Origin: Paenibacillus albidus
GTDB lineage: Bacteria; Bacillota; Bacilli; Paenibacillales; Paenibacillaceae
DNA: 64,000 nt
NCBI RefSeq assembly: GCF_014644435.1
Contig: NZ_BMKR01000018.1
Coordinates: forward strand, 62,001-126,000
Reading direction: 5' to 3'
Shown: positions 44,315 to 53,467 of the stretch, piece by piece
Position numbering within the stretch: the stretch's first letter is position 1
How the letters are laid out: each line of letters starts with the position of its first letter
Made by a program: the position numbers and the translations under genes
The notes under the pieces: generated by a model
Seen by the model: the letters and a program-made list of their open reading frames with translations, nothing else
Database searches by the model: none
What the model was told of the DNA's origin: nothing

Positions 44315-45673
44315 CTAATCTGTTGACGTTGTGATGGGCAAAGTGACAACAAGGGTCGTTCCTTGGCCGGGTTCGCTTTCCACCCGGATATCGCCTTGAT
44401 GAAGCGATACGATCTGTTTAACGATAGCAAGGCCCATACCGCTGCCGCCATACTTTCGACTGTGGGAACGGTCGGCTTTAAAAAACCGTTCAAATATACG
44501 TTTCTGGTCCTCGGGGGAAATACCAATGCCCGTGTCGGAAATTCGGACGGTCACGTTTTTGATATCTTGTCTGATGCTGACGTCAATCACACTGTTATCC
44601 TTGGAGAATTTGATGCTATTACGGAGTATATTGGTCCATACCTGATTTAATAGGTCATAATCGGCCATTAGTTGAACGGCCTTCAAATTGAGCTCGAAAC
44701 GGATGTTGCGGGCCGACCATTGCGGCTGGATCGCGACGATGACTCGTCTAATCTGTTCATCAAGGCCAAACGTGACCATCCGTAGCTGCTGTGACTGCGA
44801 TTCAAGCAAACTTAGCTTGAGCAGGCTATCGCTCATCTTGGACATCCGCTCTGCTTCAGCGATAATAATATCGAGATAACGGCTTCGGTCGTGATCTGCG
44901 ATGTTTACTTGCTTGAGCGCTTTAGCATAACCTGATATTGAAGTGAGCGGCGACTGAACTTCGTGCGAGACGTTCGATACAAAATCCCTGCGCATCTGCT
45001 CAAGTTGCTGCAGTTCAAACATCATGTCTTCAAAGCTGCGAGCCAAAGTACCCAGCTCACCCTTCTGCTTAATATTGAGCTTGACGTTGAAATCTCCGGT
45101 CGCTATCTGCCTGGTCGCTTTTGTCAGCTTTTTGATCGGTCTGACGAGGAACATGGCAGCAACCAGAATAATTAGACTTCCTGCGATTAAAGAATAGGTC
45201 ACAAAACTCAAAACCCACTTGATGATAAAAAAAGCTGAAGGTGGAGCAATCGCGTTCACAAACATCGCTTTGTTTCCCGTTTCCGTTTTGAGCAGCAGCC
45301 CTAAAAGGTTCGTTTCCACACCAGTAACTTGAAGAACTTCTCCATCCAGTACCTCCTTAACTTGTTCCATAGTGACTGTGGAAAGATGGCTTCCGTTAAG
45401 TGTACCGTAAGACTTGAACTGCCCCGTTTCTTCATAAATTCGGATATAATAATTGAGCTGTTTCATTCCACTTAAGTAGGTGTCTGCTTCACTTGCTGGA
45501 AATAACTCGTAAATCCGGACGATATCCTGGCCAAAATAAAGTAAGTTGGTTTTTAAGTTTTCATTAAACTGATCAAAATATACCCAAGTAGTCACCAAAA
45601 GAGCAATGATCGTGCCCCCGATTACAGAGCCTAGATAGGTCAGGACGACACGTGTGTATATGGATTTGATCAT
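44315..45673 (-). CDS. Sensor histidine kinase
   Basis: 452 aa. Membrane helices about 8-30 and 155-178 around an extracellular domain of about 125 residues; HAMP; HisKA with NVSHEVQSPLTSISGYAKAL; N box NQVWTNILRNSIKFS; G boxes DTGIGISPED and GSGMGLAIVKQI. The HEVQSPL form is common in Paenibacillus/Bacillus kinases of unknown signal. Overlaps the regulator gene by four bases (ATGA), so the two are translationally coupled. Confidence 0.9.
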   Translation of the reverse strand: MIKSIYTRVVLTYLGSVIGGTIIALLVTTWVYFDQFNENLKTNLLYFGQDIVRIYELFPASEADTYLSGMKQLNYYIRIYEETGQFKSYGTLNGSHLSTVTMEQVKEVLDGEVLQVTGVETNLLGLLLKTETGNKAMFVNAIAPPSAFFIIKWVLSFVTYSLIAGSLIILVAAMFLVRPIKKLTKATRQIATGDFNVKLNIKQKGELGTLARSFEDMMFELQQLEQMRRDFVSNVSHEVQSPLTSISGYAKALKQVNIADHDRSRYLDIIIAEAERMSKMSDSLLKLSLLESQSQQLRMVTFGLDEQIRRVIVAIQPQWSARNIRFELNLKAVQLMADYDLLNQVWTNILRNSIKFSKDNSVIDVSIRQDIKNVTVRISDTGIGISPEDQKRIFERFFKADRSHSRKYGGSGMGLAIVKQIVSLHQGDIRVESEPGQGTTLVVTLPITTSTD

Positions 45674-46344
45674 TCATTCACCTCAAGCCGGTAGCCAAGC
45701 CCACGCACTGTTTCGATACGAAAATCCGGTGTAGTCGCGAACCGTTCACGCAGGCGTTTAATATGTACGTCTATCGTTCGATCATCTCCAGCGTAATCGA
45801 GCCCCCAGATTTGATCGATCAACTGCTCGCGTGTATAGACTTGTCCAGGGGTTCCAGCGAGCTTGTACAGCAACTCGAACTCCTTGAGTGGCAGCGTGAG
45901 CGACTCCGTTCCTCTCATCACCTTGTAGGTCTGCCGGTCAAGGACGACGTTGCCGAACTGGATCGTCTGTGTGGAGCCAATGCGATATCGTTTTAGCACT
46001 GCCCTAACACGAGCCGTCAACTCGAGCGGATCGAAGGGTTTTGTCAAATAATCATCGGTCCCCAGTTCGAACCCTTTCACTTTCTCCCAGGTTTCGCCTC
46101 TCGCAGTCAGCATAAGTAACGGGAGATCAGGATTGGCTCGTCGCAGCTCCTTGCATAACGTCCAACCATCCATAACCGGCATCATAATATCGAGCACGAC
46201 AAGATCGATATGCGTTGAGGCGTAGACGGTCAGTGCTTCCTTACCGTCCGCAGCTTCGGCTGTTTCGAATCCGTCGTTGCGCAGAAATAAACATACGAGT
46301 TCGCGAATGTTCGCATCGTCGTCAGCAACCAGTATAGTAGGCAT
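45670..46344 (-). CDS. OmpR family response regulator
   Basis: 224 aa from ATG 46344 (GAGGGAA upstream; the longer frame overlaps fra). Receiver with DDD, phosphoacceptor Asp in LVVLDIMMPVMDGW (about D53), and Lys in YLTKPFDPLEL; winged helix LKEFELLYKLAGTPGQVYTREQLIDQIWG. Complete. Lies 32 nt after fra and may share its transcript; targets not evident, the hydrolase at 43159 being the nearest candidate. Confidence 0.9.
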   Translation of the reverse strand: MPTILVADDDANIRELVCLFLRNDGFETAEAADGKEALTVYASTHIDLVVLDIMMPVMDGWTLCKELRRANPDLPLLMLTARGETWEKVKGFELGTDDYLTKPFDPLELTARVRAVLKRYRIGSTQTIQFGNVVLDRQTYKVMRGTESLTLPLKEFELLYKLAGTPGQVYTREQLIDQIWGLDYAGDDRTIDVHIKRLRERFATTPDFRIETVRGLGYRLEVNE

Positions 46345-46376
46345 CCGTTCCCTCTTCCCTGTTTTCCATTCCAATT

Positions 46377-46748
46377 TTATTGCCGCCAAAAAGTTGAACA
46401 ATCTGCCTTATCCAAAATATTAAACTCGATCAATTTCTCCAGTAGTGAGAAATCCACTGGACTATCCCACCGGATACGAACCAGCTGCTTGGTGTGATCA
46501 TAGCCAGCCTGCACAATTTCATCGGAGAAATGAATAATCCCGGCCCTTTCAGGGGCAACAGCCAAATGAGGTTTGGCTACGCTGAAGCCAATAATAAATG
46601 TGCCGTGATCGGTAAACATAGGCTGATTCCAGGCGATTTTTGGCATTAAATCCGGGAACTTCTTAGCTACCCAAGCCAAAACTTCTTCCGTTCGGGCCCG
46701 ATGCTCCGGGTGATCAATCTGCGCTAAATATTCTGCAAAGACTTCCAT
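46377..46748 (-). CDS. fra: Frataxin-like iron chaperone (DUF1801)
   Basis: 123 aa, full length for the B. subtilis Fra (YdhG) family. Diagnostic stretches are TEEVLAWVAKKFP, WNQPMFTDHGTFIIGFS, HLAVAPE and the C-terminus FNILDKADCSTFWR. In B. subtilis this protein delivers iron for Fe-S cluster and heme synthesis in the cytosol. AGGAGG precedes ATG 46748. Directly upstream of the second two-component system, an association I do not know from B. subtilis. Confidence 0.85.
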   Translation of the reverse strand: MEVFAEYLAQIDHPEHRARTEEVLAWVAKKFPDLMPKIAWNQPMFTDHGTFIIGFSVAKPHLAVAPERAGIIHFSDEIVQAGYDHTKQLVRIRWDSPVDFSLLEKLIEFNILDKADCSTFWRQ

Positions 46749-46854
46749 GTTGCTCCCTCCTAAAATAAAAATGATGTCGTTCAGAGAAGTTCCTCATTTC
46801 CAACTATAATAATTACAAGCTGAATAGTCAAAATGGCTTAAACAAAATGGAGCG

Positions 46855-46883
46855 AAAAAAAGAGCCCGGGTGCCCCAGGCTCT
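46855..46883 (-). terminator. Terminator after the phosphatase-GH8 gene
   Basis: AGAGCCTGGG-GCA-CCCGGGCTCT then seven T on the minus strand. Confidence 0.88.
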
Positions 46884-46967
46884 GATCCTTTTCGTTATGA
46901 TTGCCGCCAGATCAATCGATCACTTCTGCATTAGAACTGCATGGCTTGATCGTCATTGACTATTCAT

Positions 46968-49900
46968 TCATTGCTTCTTGGTTGAGACAATCCTTACATT
47001 GCTGATGTTCGACATGTTGCCGGAAGTATCGTACGCAACGATAAAATAATGATAAGCTGTTTCCGGTGTCAAGCCGTTATCTTTGAAATCGGTGGTCTCT
47101 GTTGTTCCGATGACGGAATTATTACGATAAACCTTATACTCCGATATTCCCGCATTATCAAAAGAAGGAGTCCATTTCAGCTCTACGGATGTACCGGTGA
47201 CCGCCGTCGCTTGTTCGATGGTTGGCTGCACCGGTGCTTCCGTATCGGCAAGGGTCGGTGACCACCAGTTGCCCGAAACAACAATCATACTTAAGAGACG
47301 CAGGGTATTCCCAAAATAGACATCATCTTTTGTAGAGCTTGAAGCATTGTGATCCCACAAACGGTTAAGCCAATCCTGATTGGCCGGATTGATCATCGCG
47401 CTGACCATCATTGGCGAGGAGAATGCGATATCCGTATAATCCACAAGCGGTTTCGAACCGTCCAGCTTGTAACCTCCATAGATTCTGCTTGGATCATTCC
47501 CGGATACCTGGCGGATCCAGGACGTCATTTGGTTTAACTGCGCCTTGGCACGGGGTTCCCCTGTCATGAGAGCATCAGTACCGATCCGCCAAGGAATTCG
47601 CGACGAATTATAGCTGAAGTCGCCGTCCGTTTCAGACTCCAGGAATGTCGCATCTGCCGGAGCATAGCTGCCATGTTTCTTGACCACAAAATCGGGGAGC
47701 AGCCCCGCCTTCGGACTGAACTTTTTGTACATCCCTTCGCTGACAGAATAGGTTTTGTCAATAACCCGGTCCCAATTAGCATCTCCACTCACGTTCCGGA
47801 AGTCCCTCATGTGCTGCAGCATAAAATCGGAAGGGCGCGTTCCGCTGCCGTATTTAGCATCGTTGTCGCTTACCCAATCGGCAAGCTTCAAAGTCCACTC
47901 GGAGTGATTGACATCGCTGCTCATAATGGCGCCGATTACTTTCTTGGCTTCGGCCAGGTAGTTGATCTCATCGCCGCTTCCCCACTGCCGGTCGGCAAGG
48001 AGCAACGCGTAGGCGATATCCATATCTCCGTCCGTGGCCGAATCAGCCCCGCCGACATTCACGACGGCCTTACCCGTATCGCCCTGCTTCCATGCCATAA
48101 GTTCAGGGTTGATCTTGCTCGGATGCGCTCTGAAATAACGGTATAGTCCGTCAAAAGATGCCTTGGCTGTAGGATCATGACCCGCCATGTAAGCGGTAAT
48201 CAGCATCCCATATCCGTGCGCTTCGGAAACGGTCATCGATTGATACTTGACCTTAAGCTCCTCGTCATATTCCTCCTTGAACCAATCCCCGTCGGCATAC
48301 CAGACATAGAACTGGTCCGGCTCTGCTGGTTGAAGATACGGCTTCTTTTTCAAGTATTTCTGCTTCCACTCATCGTATAACCGGGTGACGGTTGCATCCA
48401 GATGTGCTTGATCCAAATGATCCGGCTTGATCGAGCCGGAGGCGTAGGCCGTATGCTGCGGGAACGGCTTATAAGGCGCGGCGCCTTGGGAAGAAGGCAT
48501 CGTTTTCAAACGGATATCTTTAGTCGGCAGCGATTCGGTTCCCCCCATGTTGACAGCTTTCACCTGGTACAGATATTCCGTATCGGGCTTCAAGCCGGTA
48601 TCGATATAGGTAATTTCCTTGGTTGATCCAAGTTGAGTTCCGTTGCGGTAGACGTGATAACGGTCCGGTGCCTTGCCGGAGGGCGCTCTCCAGGTCAGAT
48701 CGATTTGAAAAGGAGAAATTCCTTTGCCTGCCAGACCCTCCGGTGCAGATGGAGGTTCATTCCCTTCGGGATGATCCGAAGTGCTTACCGTGATTGGACT
48801 GGAATTGTCTCTTCTCCCGACGGACTTGATCACCAGGTTATATTGGATCTCCGGATTCAAGTGATCGATAACGGCGCTGTACTGGGACGTTCCCGTCTTC
48901 ATTGGCACGTAGAGGCTCCAATGCTTGCTGATTTTGTCATCCTTTTCATAAATACGGAATCCCCTGATCTGCTCTTGGCTGGAAGAAGGCATCTTCCAGG
49001 TCAAAGTAGCCTTGGTCCCTTGAAGTTTAACCTTGAACTCCTCCACCGGAGCGGGTTTGGTGTCCGTTCGTTTGATGCCGTAATGGTCGTATACCTTTAG
49101 CCCATTTTTTCCGTATCCGGTTTTTCCTTCATCTTCAACAGCAGCCGTATAGGCATCAAATTTCAGAATCTGATCTGAAACCGACACATCCGTAAACATT
49201 TTTTTCTCCGGCTGCTTGTTGACTGCTGCGAAGAAGTCGTCATACGGTTCGTTTTTGAAATAAAACTTGTTTCCAAAAGCATTGGACATCAGATACACTG
49301 TGCCCTGGGGATTGACAACGTTGCCTGCCTCGTCCTTCTCCAGCTTTTTCGGATCGATGACCTTATCCCCATACATCTGGAAAGAACGCATATACATATG
49401 ATCATGAGCCTCAAATACCATATCGATACCAAGCTCGTCAAAGACAGGAATCAGATGTTTCCTGTAGAATTTAACACGATCCCCTTCCCACTGTGCGGAA
49501 TTATCGCCGGATGCGTAAGGTGCCTTGTGAAAGGTGACGAATTTCCACTTCTTGTCACTTTTAGCCACCGTATTCCGCATCCAAGCGATCTGGTTCCAAA
49601 ACTGCTCATGCTGATCGTCATCCCAGTTGACGGAGCCGTCCTCATTCAGCTTGCCGTCAAACTGCGAGTTGTACACCATGTAAAGGGCGTCGCCATATTC
49701 AAAAGAATATACTGAACCGTCATGCGTAGCATCCACCACTTTCCGGGGCAGATTGAAGTGGTTGTAAAAGTTGTTATTCGGCGTCGTTTCATCGCCATCC
49801 CAATCTGACACCTCATGTCCGCCCAGCACGGGAACAAATGGGACCTTCATTAGATACTCCTGTGCGAGCCCGAGCATCCACTGCCACTGCTCCTCCAGGT

Positions 49901-51425
49901 CACCGTTATCGACCAAATCACCGGCATTGATCAGGAATTTGGGGTTGCCGATATGTTCGTAGGCTTTCCTGAAGGTATCCGCCCATGGCTCAAAACCCGA
50001 TTTGCTCGAGGCCTGCGAGTCAGAGCCTACAATAAAGCGATAGGGCTGGGAGGCCGCAGTATCAGTCTTAAACGATCCGGTAGAGCTCCATGCGGAGCCG
50101 TCGCCTACCCTGAATACATATTCGGTTCCCGGCTTTAATCCATTCGCAGCAGCTTTATGGCTGAAGAACTTTTTCTTCTTCCCGGTCGATCTGTCGCTCT
50201 TGGTCATATAAGTCGAGATTTCCTCGGAAGATCCGGTGAACTCGAGAACCCCCTCATTCGGGAACTCGTTTCCGGTTCTCCCTGTTGTTTCGGCAATCTG
50301 GACTTTCGTCTCCGCGGAGCTATCCGTGTACCATGCGAAAGCCATGCTTGTTTTGGTATCGCCGTTTAAAGTCATATTAATAAGTTTGGGCTGAGACGCG
50401 GAGGCTTGTGTCGTAAAGCTCCATTCGACATTCCGTATAAGGGGGGCCCCATCTTTTCCTTGGAGCGCGGTTTTGGGTATAGTAACTCTATATAATTTCC
50501 CATGACCTAATCCGCCATGCCCGATGCGTAAGGCCGTTTGGTTAATAACTTCGGCGGTAAGGTTAGCAACCGGCTGATTCTGGTCATCCCGTATTGTGAT
50601 GGCCTGTTTATCCTTTAGGATGACCGGTTTGTTGAACTTGACCTCAACCGGCACCGTCACGGTTACCTTTTCAGCGCCATCTCCAGGAGAATGCGACAGA
50701 TCGATTGCCGGCGGGATGGGTGTTTGACCTGGAATCAAATCCCCGGTCACGCGAATATTCCGGATTTTGCTGGATCCTCCTTCGCCAATGCCTTTCGGAT
50801 TATCTTTGGAGTTGGTTGCCTTATTGGAATTAACCAGCCAGCGGATATACAGCAGTTCCTTATCCTCTGCATTCGGCAGGGACACCTTGTTGAGCTTGCA
50901 GGATTGGCCCGGACAACTGTAGCTTGAAACGGTATTCATCTGAATGGTGCCCCCCGGGGCGTCCGTCCAGACTGTCCGGTCGGTACTTACCTGTACTTTG
51001 AAATCGTTAGGCCCGGAACCGGAAGAGCTTTGTTCCGAGGATAATCTGATATTCTTGTAGGCAGACGTTGAAATAGTTGCCAACCAATACTTTTTGCCCT
51101 CGCCTTTGTCCCAGCCCTGATAGCTGATGTCTTTGGCTTTACTATCGAAGTTTTCAAAAGATCCTCCGATCTGTTGTAGAAACGAGGAAGACAGGTATTG
51201 TCCCCCGGTTGCAGGATGGACTCCATCTTCCCCCTTGTTTTTGAACACCCATTCGGCGATTACGGCCTCGGCTGCTTCCATTGGTTCAACGGAGTTTTGC
51301 CCGGGCTTGCCTGTCATGGAGCCGGCTTGTGAATCTGCCGGGAATGACCAGGGGATCAACAGGAGTGCTAAGAACACAAGGAACATTCGTTTCGGATTAC
51401 TTCCTCTCTTCTTCTTGATTCGCAT
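46968..51425 (-). CDS. Secreted fusion: calcineurin-like phosphatase + GH8 glycosidase
   Basis: 1485 aa from ATG 51425 (AGGGG 9 nt upstream; a TTG three codons earlier is weaker). Signal peptide about 1-35. Unrecognised beta domain (52-230), Big_5-like domain (238-340), purple-acid-phosphatase-type fibronectin domain (345-457), metallophosphatase (about 460-785), two fibronectin III domains (790-975), GH8 (about 990-1390), a last fibronectin III. Phosphatase ligands: D469 (GSDSQ), D503 (NAGDLVDNG), H537 (GGHE), H633, H674/H676 (AHDH); the usual GNHE Asn is Gly. GH8: acid Glu1068 (SEAHGYGM), Asp1132 (ATDGD), and Asn1273 (SYNSSRIPWR) where cellulase-type GH8 have the base Asp; this Asn is the chitosanase/lichenase-type pattern. 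No SLH, so it is released or held by binding domains. Divergent from an AraC gene. Confidence 0.85.
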   Translation of the reverse strand: MRIKKKRGSNPKRMFLVFLALLLIPWSFPADSQAGSMTGKPGQNSVEPMEAAEAVIAEWVFKNKGEDGVHPATGGQYLSSSFLQQIGGSFENFDSKAKDISYQGWDKGEGKKYWLATISTSAYKNIRLSSEQSSSGSGPNDFKVQVSTDRTVWTDAPGGTIQMNTVSSYSCPGQSCKLNKVSLPNAEDKELLYIRWLVNSNKATNSKDNPKGIGEGGSSKIRNIRVTGDLIPGQTPIPPAIDLSHSPGDGAEKVTVTVPVEVKFNKPVILKDKQAITIRDDQNQPVANLTAEVINQTALRIGHGGLGHGKLYRVTIPKTALQGKDGAPLIRNVEWSFTTQASASQPKLINMTLNGDTKTSMAFAWYTDSSAETKVQIAETTGRTGNEFPNEGVLEFTGSSEEISTYMTKSDRSTGKKKKFFSHKAAANGLKPGTEYVFRVGDGSAWSSTGSFKTDTAASQPYRFIVGSDSQASSKSGFEPWADTFRKAYEHIGNPKFLINAGDLVDNGDLEEQWQWMLGLAQEYLMKVPFVPVLGGHEVSDWDGDETTPNNNFYNHFNLPRKVVDATHDGSVYSFEYGDALYMVYNSQFDGKLNEDGSVNWDDDQHEQFWNQIAWMRNTVAKSDKKWKFVTFHKAPYASGDNSAQWEGDRVKFYRKHLIPVFDELGIDMVFEAHDHMYMRSFQMYGDKVIDPKKLEKDEAGNVVNPQGTVYLMSNAFGNKFYFKNEPYDDFFAAVNKQPEKKMFTDVSVSDQILKFDAYTAAVEDEGKTGYGKNGLKVYDHYGIKRTDTKPAPVEEFKVKLQGTKATLTWKMPSSSQEQIRGFRIYEKDDKISKHWSLYVPMKTGTSQYSAVIDHLNPEIQYNLVIKSVGRRDNSSPITVSTSDHPEGNEPPSAPEGLAGKGISPFQIDLTWRAPSGKAPDRYHVYRNGTQLGSTKEITYIDTGLKPDTEYLYQVKAVNMGGTESLPTKDIRLKTMPSSQGAAPYKPFPQHTAYASGSIKPDHLDQAHLDATVTRLYDEWKQKYLKKKPYLQPAEPDQFYVWYADGDWFKEEYDEELKVKYQSMTVSEAHGYGMLITAYMAGHDPTAKASFDGLYRYFRAHPSKINPELMAWKQGDTGKAVVNVGGADSATDGDMDIAYALLLADRQWGSGDEINYLAEAKKVIGAIMSSDVNHSEWTLKLADWVSDNDAKYGSGTRPSDFMLQHMRDFRNVSGDANWDRVIDKTYSVSEGMYKKFSPKAGLLPDFVVKKHGSYAPADATFLESETDGDFSYNSSRIPWRIGTDALMTGEPRAKAQLNQMTSWIRQVSGNDPSRIYGGYKLDGSKPLVDYTDIAFSSPMMVSAMINPANQDWLNRLWDHNASSSTKDDVYFGNTLRLLSMIVVSGNWWSPTLADTEAPVQPTIEQATAVTGTSVELKWTPSFDNAGISEYKVYRNNSVIGTTETTDFKDNGLTPETAYHYFIVAYDTSGNMSNISNVRIVSTKKQ

Positions 51426-51649
51426 GTTTCGCAACCCCTTTCCCGTTCAAATGAACGGATTAGCTTGAGGATTCATTAAGAATCCCGCTTTCTTGAATAT
51501 AGCCCATGTTCACCTAAGGATTCTCAGGGAATCTTATTTAAAAATCGCCATTTTCAACATATAATGCTGTTATATTGATCAACAATTCAAATGGCTTCGG
51601 CTACAGCGAGGATACCTTAAACTGCCGGAGTGCCGGAAAGGTGATTAAC

Positions 51650-52495
51650 ATGAACTTTTTCCATTCTGATCCCTTTTATATCAGCCGAGAGAGCAAATCC
51701 CGTTCCAGCATTCCTTCGTTCCACTATCATGACGCTTATGAAATACTGTATATTGTCTCGGGTGAGCTTCATTATTGTATCGAAAGCCAGCCGTTTCAGC
51801 TTGTGGGCGGCTCCATGCTGCTTATTCGGAAAAATGACGGACACCGGCTGATCAATCCCAACGGTGCCGCATTTGAAAGAGTAACCCTGCTCTTTAAAGA
51901 AGAGTTTTTAGGCGGGTTGTTGACTGAGGAATTGTCATTTCATCCACTATCCGCATTCCAATCCGGTTCCGGCTCTCTTCGGCTAAAGGGGCAGGAACAG
52001 GGTTGTGTCGAAGGTATTTTTGCGAAGATGGCCGCCGAGTCGGCAAACGGATTTCCGGAGTCGGATTTCTATCTCAAAATCCTGTTGTCCGAGCTTTTAG
52101 TCTTCATACACCGTTTGTTAAACAGCGGCCGTCAATATATGAATTACTCAACCAACCGGGTTTATCAGCGCATCTCCCATATCGCCCATTTCATCAATCA
52201 CCACTATGATCAGCGTCTGACCTTGGAAGAGCTCACCGGCCGGTTCCATGTCAGCCCCTCCCATCTTAGCCGGACTTTCAAAGAATCGACGGGGTTCACC
52301 CTGATCGAGTATGTGAACCATGTTCGGATCAAACAAGCCTGCCATTTGTTGAAAGACTCCAATCTGCAAGTTTCAGCTATTGCCGAAAGCGTCGGCTTCG
52401 AGAATTCAACCCATTTCGGCCGGACGTTTAAAAGCATAACCGGTCTCTCTCCCTTGAAATTCCGCAAAAATCCACAGGCGGATATACGGCCGTAA
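51650..52495 (+). CDS. AraC family regulator (cupin sensor)
   Basis: 281 aa from ATG 51650 behind GGAAAGG; an earlier in-frame ATG lacks a ribosome site. N-terminal cupin (FHYHDAYEILYIVSGELHYCIE) and C-terminal double HTH (LTLEELTGRFHVSPSHLSRTFKESTGFTLIEYVNHVRI and VSAIAESVGFENSTHFGRTFKSITGLSP). This YesN/RhaS-like type usually senses a sugar. Divergent from the phosphatase-GH8 gene, with 224 bp between, so it most likely switches that gene. A TATAAT lies at 51560-51565 on its side. Confidence 0.88.
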   Translation: MNFFHSDPFYISRESKSRSSIPSFHYHDAYEILYIVSGELHYCIESQPFQLVGGSMLLIRKNDGHRLINPNGAAFERVTLLFKEEFLGGLLTEELSFHPLSAFQSGSGSLRLKGQEQGCVEGIFAKMAAESANGFPESDFYLKILLSELLVFIHRLLNSGRQYMNYSTNRVYQRISHIAHFINHHYDQRLTLEELTGRFHVSPSHLSRTFKESTGFTLIEYVNHVRIKQACHLLKDSNLQVSAIAESVGFENSTHFGRTFKSITGLSPLKFRKNPQADIRP

Positions 52496-52502
52496 AACAA
52501 CA

Positions 52503-52540
52503 AAGAGCCTGAACTCCTTCAAGGGAATTCGGCTCTTATC
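52503..52540. terminator. Terminator after the AraC gene
   Basis: AAGAGCC...GGCTCTT with an inner TCC/GGGA stem, 8 nt past the stop; may also serve the radical SAM gene. Confidence 0.75.
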
Positions 52541-52624
52541 ATTTACGGGGACCAGCAGATTGTCTGTAGCAAAATAAATCCGATAAACAACAACGATCGT
52601 AACTAATCATCACCTCGTTGAGAA

Positions 52625-53461
52625 TTAAAGCTTTGGAAAAGCTTCATTTTTCGAAACGTGTATCATCTTATGAGGGAAGCTTTTCTTAAAGTATTTTTCA
52701 ACTCTGACATGGATATCTCTCCGGTACCATTCCGATAGCCCATGTCCTTCAAACAATTGAGGCATTCCCAGCCGCTCTGAACGTCTCCCCATCGAACCAT
52801 CCCCGATAGTCAGCGTATCGATCCAAATACGATCCACGATTCCCTCTACCAATTTAGGAAACTCAGGGGTAAAGGGTAACACAGGAGAAATGGACACCTG
52901 TGTAGCTATTCCGGCCGCATGTATTTCTCTTAAAGCTTTGAGGCGCAATTTGATCCCGGGTGCGTACGGAGAAAAAATCCGCTTGATGTCCTCTCGATCT
53001 GTTTCGATCGTCATGGATACAAGGACTTCACATTTCTCTTTTAATTTGACTAACAAATCAAGATCCCTTGTGATAAGTGGGCTTCGTGTCTGGATTTGCA
53101 GCAGATTAGGCGGATTTTCAATCATTGCTTCCAATATTCGTTGTGTAACGGCTGCCTTTCGTTCCATCGGTTGATAGGGGTCCGTTGCCGAGGACATAAA
53201 GATATTTACCGTTTTGTTTTTTTGGCGCAGCTTGATTATTTCGTCCCGGTAATTTTCAGCTGCATTTGTTTTGATATCTACCCATTCTCCCCAAGGAATA
53301 TCTTTGAACTTTTGAATCGGCATTTCTCTTACGTAGCAATATCTGCAAGAAAATGCGCAGCCGCTGTACGGATTCAAGGAATGAGTAAAACCTATATCTA
53401 AGTAACCCTTCGCTTCGCTCAGAATTTTCTTGGAAACGATATCTTTAATTTCAATTTTCAT
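52625..53461 (-). CDS. SPL-family radical SAM protein
   Basis: 278 aa. The radical SAM cluster motif CAFSCRYCYV (CxxxCxxC) is near residue 35, followed by SSATDPYQPMERK and IQTRSPLITRD, typical of the spore-photoproduct-lyase-like SplB-related family of unknown function (COG1533). It lacks the longer N-terminus of true SplB. Binds a 4Fe-4S cluster and S-adenosylmethionine. Starts 6 nt after the LysR stop, so it is co-transcribed with it. Confidence 0.85.
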   Translation of the reverse strand: MKIEIKDIVSKKILSEAKGYLDIGFTHSLNPYSGCAFSCRYCYVREMPIQKFKDIPWGEWVDIKTNAAENYRDEIIKLRQKNKTVNIFMSSATDPYQPMERKAAVTQRILEAMIENPPNLLQIQTRSPLITRDLDLLVKLKEKCEVLVSMTIETDREDIKRIFSPYAPGIKLRLKALREIHAAGIATQVSISPVLPFTPEFPKLVEGIVDRIWIDTLTIGDGSMGRRSERLGMPQLFEGHGLSEWYRRDIHVRVEKYFKKSFPHKMIHVSKNEAFPKL

Positions 53462-53467
53462 TTGAAT

